Part shown: positions 6,491 through 6,764 of the stretch, one piece after another
Numbering within the stretch: the first letter of the stretch is position 1
How the letters are laid out: every line of letters starts with the position of its first letter
Assembly: GCA_029983505.1 (NCBI GenBank)
Contig: JASBZK010000060.1
Location: 1-6,764, forward strand
Direction: 5' to 3'
DNA length: 6,764 nucleotides
Origin: Porphyromonas sp.
Lineage (GTDB): Bacteria > Bacteroidota > Bacteroidia > Bacteroidales > Porphyromonadaceae
The notes under the pieces: model-generated
Told to the model about the DNA's origin: nothing
Database searches by the model: none
The model's input: only the letters and a program-made list of their open reading frames with translations
Made by a program: the position numbers and the translations under genes

Positions 6491-6560
6491 GGTGCCGAAT
6501 AAAATCACCACAGCCCCGCTTAGGGACTTGAATATATTCCACCACAATATATTCGGTACC
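6491..6560. repeat. Nested inverted repeats (11-bp outer, 9-bp inner)
   Basis: GGTGCCGAATA (6491-6501) pairs with TATTCGGTACC (6550-6560) with a single G-T pair. Inside it, GAATATATT (6530-6538) pairs perfectly with AATATATTC (6546-6554) around CCACCAC. The two share bases 6550-6554, so they are mutually exclusive folds, a switch-like arrangement if the region is transcribed. Confidence 0.5.
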
Positions 6561-6597
6561 TACGGGCGCCGTGATGTTTGTTTAATGCCCCTTTTCC

Positions 6598-6640
6598 CAC
6601 ACGGCAAAGAGACGACTATAATAGGTCTCTTTGCCGTGTG
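6598..6640. repeat. Perfect 16-bp inverted repeat
   Basis: CACACGGCAAAGAGAC (6598-6613) and GTCTCTTTGCCGTGTG (6625-6640) are exact reverse complements around the 11-base loop GACTATAATAG. There is no T-run after either arm, so a standard terminator is unlikely. It could be a MITE arm, a stable small-RNA hairpin or an attenuator. Confidence 0.7.
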
Positions 6641-6764
6641 CTACCAAGATTGTGGCACGCTGTGTCACCACGCTCTTACGTGGCAAAGGATAGTGAACAA
6701 TCAGTAGTTATAGTGATGTCTTTATTCTCCGACTTCTGTGCCGGGCGTGTCCTGTGCTGTGTCT

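Larger units (their letters stand above)
6250..6764. other. Gene-free, hairpin-rich region (possible MITE/REP-type repeat cluster)
   Basis: No convincing gene was found in these 515 bases. Open frames cross the inverted repeats but have no family signature. The stretch is unusually rich in perfect inverted repeats: CGTTCC/GGAACG (6259-6283), GTCCC-GTTA-GGGAC (6399-6412), a 9-bp stem (6446-6483), an 11-bp stem with one G-T pair (6491-6560), a 9-bp AT-rich stem (6530-6554), a 16-bp stem (6598-6640) and CCACG/CGTGG (6668-6683). The hairpins CCCGTTAGGGAC and CCCCGCTTAGGGAC occur at 6401 and 6514. Such hairpin series are typical of dispersed noncoding repeats in Bacteroidetes; a structured RNA is the alternative. 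Which P. gingivalis repeat family, if any, cannot be told without a search. Confidence 0.5.

Noticed and set aside
6366..6707. 113-codon open frame on the plus strand through the repeat region
   Set aside because: It runs straight through at least four inverted repeats, has no recognisable domain, signal peptide or upstream promoter, and its low-hydrophobicity, mixed sequence looks like translated repeat DNA. A conserved small protein cannot be fully excluded without a search.
6157..6764. tRNA, tmRNA, RNase P RNA or CRISPR array in the hairpin-rich end
   Set aside because: No cloverleaf, no conserved RNase P or tmRNA core was recognised, and there are no regularly spaced identical repeats with unique spacers.

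Overview
The window looks like a chromosomal segment of a Bacteroidales bacterium, most like Porphyromonas (P. gingivalis or a close relative). The reasons are the Bacteroidetes-type DUF5063 / DEDDy-exonuclease / RlmI-like gene run, a Bacteroidetes-type C10 (streptopain family) protease lipoprotein, starts without Shine-Dalgarno sites, and a good match to the Bacteroidetes -7 promoter element (TAnnTTTG). The species assignment is an inference from pattern recognition, not a database result.

Region 1 (1-2580, minus strand) is a tightly packed housekeeping operon read right to left: a DUF5063 protein, a DEDDy 3'-5' exonuclease, an RlmI-like PUA-SAM rRNA methyltransferase, and the first 19 codons of a lipoprotein gene that runs off the left edge. 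All three junctions overlap (4, 8 and 4 bp), so the four genes are probably translationally coupled. The exonuclease and the methyltransferase together suggest a role in RNA metabolism.

Region 2 (2707-3480, minus strand) is a PAS-like/LuxR-type transcriptional regulator. It lies 126 bp upstream of the operon and is transcribed divergently from region 3.

Region 3 (3763-6156, plus strand) holds two lipoprotein genes 30 bp apart: a C10-family cysteine protease with its Cys/His catalytic residues intact, and an unrecognised 265-residue lipoprotein. The 282-bp divergent intergenic region before them carries a perfect 7-bp dyad (3634-3651). Its centre falls about 41 bp upstream of the start site predicted from a perfect TAnnTTTG element that lacks a -33 TTTG. 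That is where a LuxR-type activator would be expected to bind. A strong intrinsic terminator (6184-6249) closes this unit. The simplest reading is a small regulated module: a LuxR-family regulator controlling a surface protease and its partner, which may be a substrate, chaperone or inhibitor.

Region 4 (6250-6764) has no convincing gene. It is dense in inverted repeats, including a perfect 16-bp stem, a 9-bp AT-rich stem nested in an 11-bp stem, and two copies of a CCCG(n)TTAGGGAC hairpin. It looks like a MITE/REP-type repeat cluster or a structured noncoding transcript. Hand-counted lines suggest that the regulator and protease block is lower in GC than the flanking operon, consistent with it being an accessory block.
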